A DNA stretch of 7,382 nt from Candidatus Mcinerneyibacteriota bacterium (GTDB taxonomy: Bacteria > AUK180 > JAQVHJ01), in contig DAOVMD010000144.1 of the NCBI GenBank assembly GCA_030630935.1, positions 1 through 7,382 of the forward strand, given 5' to 3'. The notes under the pieces are model-generated. The model did not search any database. It was not told the DNA's origin and saw nothing but the letters and a program-made list of their open reading frames with translations. Shown one piece after another: positions 7,290 through 7,382 of the stretch (position 1 is its first letter; each line of letters begins with the position of its first letter). A program made the position numbers and the translations under genes.

Positions 7290-7314
7290 GCATCACGAGC
7301 AAAGCCTGTGATGC
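7290..7314. repeat. Inverted repeat GCATCAC / GTGATGC
   Basis: Perfect 7-bp arms (7290-7296 and 7308-7314) around an 11-nt loop. It is the second of four different dyads in the non-coding stretch upstream of the A2M promoter. No T-run follows on either strand, so it is not called a terminator. Confidence 0.5.
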
Positions 7315-7326
7315 ACTCCAAAATTC

Positions 7327-7343
7327 GGTTAACTTTGTTAACC
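7327..7343. repeat. Inverted repeat GGTTAAC-TTT-GTTAACC
   Basis: Perfect 7-bp arms with a 3-nt centre. This could be a protein-binding dyad, for instance an operator of a gene beyond the right edge, or a repeat unit. It lies more than 100 bp upstream of the A2M -35, so direct control of A2M by simple repression is unlikely. Confidence 0.45.
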
Positions 7344-7357
7344 TCACCGAGAGCAGA

Positions 7358-7381
7358 TCCAGTACCACGTCGGGTACCGGA
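7358..7381. repeat. Near-perfect inverted repeat at the right edge
   Basis: TCCAGTACC (7358-7366) pairs with GGTACCGGA (7373-7381) with one mismatch, around the 6-nt centre ACGTCG. It touches the window edge and may be part of a longer element. The TCC...GGA form recalls the dyads at 6998 and 1347. Confidence 0.45.
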
Positions 7382-7382
7382 C

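Larger units (their letters stand above)
7219..7382. other. Non-coding, dyad-rich region upstream of the A2M promoter
   Basis: No supported coding frame or RNA gene is seen here. The region carries four different inverted repeats in a row (listed separately) next to the A/T-rich stretch before the -35 box. It probably represents an intergenic repeat cluster; the gene to its right is outside the window. Confidence 0.55.

Noticed and set aside
7240-7382. CRISPR array
   Set aside because: The dyads differ from each other and are not regularly spaced; there is no direct repeat-spacer pattern.
7219-7382. tRNA or known riboswitch upstream of A2M
   Set aside because: No cloverleaf with a TTCGA arm or CCA end was found, and most of the region lies upstream of the promoter, so it would not be in the A2M leader.
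1-7382. A previously undescribed system
   Set aside because: The A2M plus PBP1C pair is a known arrangement, and both proteins carry their standard catalytic motifs; only the repeat insertions and the N-terminal extension are unusual.

Overview
The window holds two genes, both read on the minus strand: a complete alpha-2-macroglobulin (A2M) family protein of 1916 residues (7146 to 1396) and, downstream of it, the first 411 codons of a class A penicillin-binding protein of the PBP1C (PbpC) type (from 1234, running off the window at base 1). This pairing and order (A2M, then pbpC) is a known arrangement; E. coli yfhM-pbpC is the reference case. A secreted A2M next to a peptidoglycan synthase points to a diderm (Gram-negative type) bacterium. 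The DNA is AT-rich by eye, the proteins are rich in Lys and Tyr, and short palindromic repeats are frequent. These traits would suit an uncultured or environmental lineage, but I cannot name a taxon.

Layout in transcription order (right to left). 7382-7219 has no supported gene; it contains four different inverted repeats in tandem and then an A/T-rich stretch. 7218-7190 is a near-consensus sigma-70-type promoter (TTGACA, 17 bp, TATTAT with an extended -10 TG). A 5' leader of just under 40 nt with a full AGGAGG leads into the A2M gene. A spacer of 161 bp (1395-1235) follows, holding a palindromic repeat element and an extra hairpin. pbpC then starts with its own AGGAGG.

How the genes work together: A2M proteins trap proteases that cut their bait region, using a reactive thioester (CLEQ, intact here). 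PBP1C polymerises and probably crosslinks peptidoglycan. The published idea for this pair is joint defence and repair when the envelope is breached: A2M neutralises invading proteases while PBP1C mends the wall. This is a described system, not a new one.

The least ordinary observation concerns repeats. A 59-60 bp element of the 'TGTCATTGCG ... GGCANTCTC' type lies inside the pbpC reading frame and adds about 20 residues to the cytoplasmic tail before the membrane anchor. A related copy sits in the spacer just upstream, and a short perfect palindrome of similar style lies in the linker after the A2M signal peptide. The repeats thus seem to have settled in non-coding DNA and in tolerant N-terminal segments of both proteins.
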